Of a stretch of 64,000 bases of DNA, positions 62,001 to 64,000 are shown one piece after another. The stretch is from Torreya grandis (Eukaryota; Streptophyta; Pinopsida; Cupressales; Taxaceae). Location: assembly GCA_037957365.1 (NCBI GenBank), contig JARHVA010004229.1, forward strand, positions 891,001 through 955,000. Direction: 5' to 3'. A program made the position numbers and the translations under genes. The notes below the pieces were generated by a model. The model worked only from the letters and a program-made list of their open reading frames with translations, searched no databases and was not told the DNA's origin. Position 1 is the first letter of the stretch; each line of letters starts with the position of its first letter.

Positions 62001-64000
62001 CATTGGGTAAGGAAACTCAACTCAAAATATGTAACACCTAAAATATTTTCAAAATTTTGCCCAGTGTTGCAAATTACACAACATAATGAAATTATTATGA
62101 GAAATGTATCTCAAAATATACACACCAAATATTTCTAACTTTTTTTCTACAATTGAAAATTACACAACATGATGACATTGGTATGAGGAACATGACAAAA
62201 AATATGAAACATACCAAATATTTATAAAAATAACCTAGTGTTGTGAATTACACTACATAATGAAATTAATATGTGAAACTTAACTCAAAATATGAAACAT
62301 CCTAAATATTTTTTAAATTTGTCCTATTGTTATAAACTACAGTATCTAATGACAATGATATGGGAAACTTGGCTCAAAATATGCAATGTGCCAAATATTT
62401 TTAGATTTTTCTTAGTGTTATGAATTGCATTACATAACTACATTAATTTAGAAAACCCAGATCAAAATATTCAACAAAAATATTTATGAAATCTATCCCA
62501 ATGTTGTAAATCATGCCATGTAATGACATTAGTATGTGAAATGTGACTCAAAATAATAAATTCCCTAAATATTTTAAAAAAATTCCTAGTGTTGTGAATT
62601 ATTGTGCACAACAACATTATTATGTTAAATATAACTTAAAAGATTAAATAGGCCAAATATTTAATAAATTTTTCCATTTATTACAAATTATGACATGCAA
62701 CAACATTGGTATGAGAAATTGACTCAAAATATGCAACACCCCAAATATTTTTGAAATTTGTCACAATGTTGTAGATTGTACCACACAACTACATTGGTAT
62801 TGGAAAACAAACTTAAAATATGCAACAACATAAATATTTACAAAATTGTCCCAATATTATGTATTGCACTATACAATGACATTGGTATGAGAACCACAAC
62901 ACAAAATATTTCAAAAATTTGTCCTAGTTTATGAATTATGTAATAAAATGACATTGGTGTGGGAAACTTAACTCAAAATATGTAATAAAAAAATATTTAT
63001 AAGTGTTATCTAAACATTGAAAATTATATAATGCAATAACATTAGTACAATAAAATCAACTCAAAATATGAAACACCCAAAATATTTCAAAATTTTATTT
63101 TAGTATTACGAATTATGTCACACAATGACATTGGTGTATGAAGCCTAACTCAAAATATGAAACAACCCAAATATTTTTGAAATACATCTGAATGTTATGA
63201 CTTATGTCATGTAATGAAAATGGTAATCCAACTCAAAATATGCAACACCCCAAATATTTTTAAAATTTGTCCCAATGTTTCAAATTGTGGCACATAATGA
63301 CATTGGTATGGGAAACTTAACTTAAAATAAACAACACCCAAAACATTTATAATATTTCTCCTAGTGTTATTAATTGTGCACCCTAATTATTTTAAAAAAT
63401 TATCCCACTATTATGATTTATGCAACACAATGACATTGTATGGGGACTCTAACTCAAAATATGCAACACCCAAAATACTTATAAAATTTTTCCTAGTGTT
63501 ATGAATTAAACCACATAAGGGAATTGGTATGAGAAACCTAATTCAAAATATTTAACACCCCATATATTTCTAAAATTTGTCCTAGTGTTTCAAATTTTGA
63601 CATCTAATGACATTAGTATGGGAAACCTGACTTTAACTATGCAACCCAAAATAATTATAAGTTTTTCTAAATCTTATGAATTGTGATGGATAATAACATT
63701 GGTATGAGAAACCTAACAAAAACTATGCAACAACCCAAATATTTTATAAATTTATCCTAGTGTTGTAATTACATCACATAATGACATTGGTAGTGAAAAC
63801 CCAAATCAAAAGATGGAACACCAAATATTTTGAAAATTTGTCCTAGTGTTGAAAATTACACAACACGACAACATTGGTATGAAAAACTAACTAAAAATAT
63901 GCAATGCCAAAAATATTTATAAAATTTATCCCAGTGTTATGAATTGTGCACAATAATGACATTAGTAGGGGAAACTAGACTCAAAGTATGAAACAACCCA
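50060..64000. repeat. 88-bp satellite array, block 3, continuing past the window
   Basis: About 13.9 kb of uninterrupted monomers, all in the same orientation as blocks 1 and 2. Unit spacing measured on the GACATTGG phrase is 87-89 bp (for example 51001 to 51090, and 63783 to 63870 to 63958). The most constant parts are ATGACATTGGTATGGGAAAC and CTCAAAATATG.AACACCCC; the segment between GAATT and AATGACATT is the most variable. No higher-order multimer was obvious by eye. Total repeat in the window is about 19 kb, or roughly 215 units. All open stretches here (for example 53711-53953 and 61291-61593) derive from the monomer. Confidence 0.96.

Overview
This window looks like intergenic DNA from a large plant nuclear genome. 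It is very AT-rich, CG dinucleotides are conspicuously rare, no intact gene of any length was found, and almost everything recognisable is a plant retroelement or tandem repeat. The Copia-type gag with a CCHC knuckle at the left end and the very long LTRs point to a seed plant with a big, methylated, repeat-driven genome. A gymnosperm is a plausible guess, but nothing here fixes the lineage. No rRNA, tRNA, CRISPR or bacterial-type operon was seen.

Layout. (1) 1-2253: the 5' part of a decayed Copia element on the minus strand (gag, degenerate primer-binding site, probable 5' LTR); its pol lies beyond the left edge. (2) 2254-7065: AT-rich sequence with microsatellites and no recognisable coding. 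(3) 7066-23745: two long direct repeats (7066-13973 and 18175-23745). Once later insertions are removed they are almost the same length (about 3.89 and 3.87 kb), and they flank a 4.2 kb non-coding core, like the LTRs of a large coding-poor retroelement. The left copy carries a roughly 3 kb insertion containing a 213-bp tandem repeat. The right copy carries a 1.7 kb LINE-like retroposon with a perfect 12-bp target duplication. The core holds a fold-back (TA)n structure. (4) 23746-64000: an old tandem array of a roughly 88-bp monomer, about 19 kb of repeat in this window and running off the right edge. It is interrupted twice. The first interruption, 26975-46616, is a nested pair of LTR retrotransposons. 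The second, 48403-50059, is a second LINE-like retroposon of the same family, on the minus strand.

The nested pair can be reconstructed well. An outer element (LTR about 2.25 kb, TGATC...GATCA ends, tRNA-Met-like PBS, GGGGAGG polypurine tract) sits in a satellite monomer with a 5-bp target duplication (CCTAA/CCCAA), and the monomer resumes in phase on the other side. An inner element (LTRs about 5.17 kb, internal region 2.9 kb) lies inside the outer element's 5' LTR. The inner element has no pol but keeps the ruin of one long reading frame of about 740 codons, of a type I do not recognise. It resembles the plant TR-GAG/LARD class of non-autonomous elements and is the best candidate here for something undescribed.

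Nothing here works as an expressed gene system. The content is a layered history: satellite first, then the outer LTR element, then the inner one, with LINE-like copies arriving separately. All layers are heavily decayed, and much of the decay looks like loss of CG and C-to-T change at former glutamine and arginine codons.
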